Translations under genes and position numbers: made by a program | Shown: positions 5,970 to 6,510 of the stretch, in pieces | Layout of the letters: each line of letters begins with the position of its first letter | Position numbering within the stretch: the stretch's first letter is position 1 | The notes under the pieces: model-generated | What the model saw: only the letters and a program-made list of their open reading frames with translations | The model's database searches: none | What the model was told of the DNA's origin: nothing | Source: Nitrospirota bacterium | GTDB lineage: Bacteria > Nitrospirota > Nitrospiria > SBBL01 > Manganitrophaceae | DNA: 6,510 nucleotides | Assembly: GCA_023248505.1 (NCBI GenBank) | Contig: JAHFEM010000116.1 | Span: 1 to 6,510, forward strand | Direction of reading: 5' to 3'

Positions 5970-6510
5970 ATGGAAAAGACGGCCCCTTGGCTCCTCCCTT
6001 TCCTGGTCCTTCTTCTCGCTTTCCCCGTTCAGGCGGAGAAGCGCTGGAGCGTTGAGCTGTTGGGAGGGTTGGTCTCCCACGCCCGGACCCCTCTCACGAT
6101 CGACCAACGGGGAGAAGAAGAAATTGAGCTCGACGCAAAATACCATACCCGCGCTTTTGAGCCCCCGCCCTACTATTCCGTGCGCATCGGCCGATGGGAG
6201 GCCGATCGGGCATGGGAGCTGGAGCTGGTGCATCTCAAACTCTTCCTGGTGAATAGGCCCTCGGAAGTCGAAAGCTTCTCGATTTCGCACGGGTATAATC
6301 TCCTCATGCTCAATCGAGCCTGGCAGCAGGGACGATGGATCTATCGGATCGGGGCCGGGGGGGTCATCGCTCACCCCGAGATCACCGTGCGCGGCCGATC
6401 GCTCCCGGAGGACAGAGGACTCCTCGACAAGGGATACGATGTGACCGGGCCGGCGATTCAAATTTCAGCCGCCAGGAAATTCGAGCTGACCAAAAAGCTT
6501 TTTGCAACAT
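5970..6510 (+). CDS. Secreted, probable outer-membrane beta-barrel protein, N-terminal part (runs off right edge)
   Basis: The frame is open from the ATG to the window end, giving 180 residues without a stop. The start MEKTAPWLLPFLVLLLAFPVQA-EK is a clear signal peptide with likely cleavage after Ala22, so the protein is exported. The rest is rich in alternating aromatic strands: 27-36, 68-76 (YYSVRIGRW), 81-93 (AWELELVHLKLFL), 103-119 (FSISHGYNLLMLNRAWQ), 123-142 (WIYRIGAGGVIAHPEITVRG) and 156-178. This fits an outer-membrane barrel. The order ELELVHxK, HGYNLLxLN, GAGxxIAHPE and GPAIQ reminds me of lipid A oxidase-like barrel proteins, but this is memory of a pattern, not a proven match. The ribosome site is weak (GGAAG at 5956-5960, nine bases before the ATG). 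It may be co-transcribed with the aldehyde dehydrogenase upstream. Confidence 0.75.
   Translation, partial: MEKTAPWLLPFLVLLLAFPVQAEKRWSVELLGGLVSHARTPLTIDQRGEEEIELDAKYHTRAFEPPPYYSVRIGRWEADRAWELELVHLKLFLVNRPSEVESFSISHGYNLLMLNRAWQQGRWIYRIGAGGVIAHPEITVRGRSLPEDRGLLDKGYDVTGPAIQISAARKFELTKKLFAT

Noticed and set aside
5934..6461. 175-codon open frame on the minus strand at the right end
   Set aside because: The plus strand has a ribosome site, signal peptide and beta-strand pattern over the same bases; the minus-strand product is low-complexity and unrecognisable.

Overview
The window is about 60% GC and densely coding. Its one outer-membrane-type protein points to a Gram-negative (diderm) bacterium. 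Phylum cannot be read from the sequence with confidence; the gene style would fit a GC-rich environmental lineage such as Nitrospirota or Deltaproteobacteria, but that is a guess. I see no rRNA, tRNA, CRISPR array, insertion sequence or phage gene.

Layout. On the minus strand lie the 5' end of a uridine/nucleoside phosphorylase gene (1-194, cut by the window edge) and, upstream of it, a complete short-chain dehydrogenase/reductase gene (341-1063). A roughly 300-bp divergent control region (1064-1367) separates these from three plus-strand genes. The first (1368-4196) encodes a 942-residue fusion of an acyl carrier protein domain, a fatty acyl-AMP ligase and a PlsC-type acyltransferase. A GC-rich hairpin followed by four T residues ends that unit. 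A 337-bp spacer with a well-spaced sigma70-like promoter then leads into an aldehyde dehydrogenase of the succinate-semialdehyde (Sad/YneI) type (4534-5931). Thirty-eight bases on, a gene for a secreted, beta-strand-rich, probably outer-membrane protein begins (5970) and runs off the right edge.

How the genes may work together. The fusion carries every part needed to activate a free fatty acid as acyl-AMP, hold it on its own carrier domain and transfer it to a lipid acceptor at the membrane. It would be functionally like E. coli Aas, but with the opposite domain order and a built-in carrier. The divergent reductase shares its control region, and the barrel protein weakly resembles lipid A-modifying outer-membrane enzymes. 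An envelope-lipid theme is therefore possible but unproven. The aldehyde dehydrogenase has its own promoter and may be unrelated.

The most notable items are the carrier-ligase-acyltransferase fusion, a near-perfect 7-2-7 inverted repeat of the NarL/FixJ response-regulator kind in the divergent promoter, and two mutually exclusive hairpins in the phosphorylase leader.
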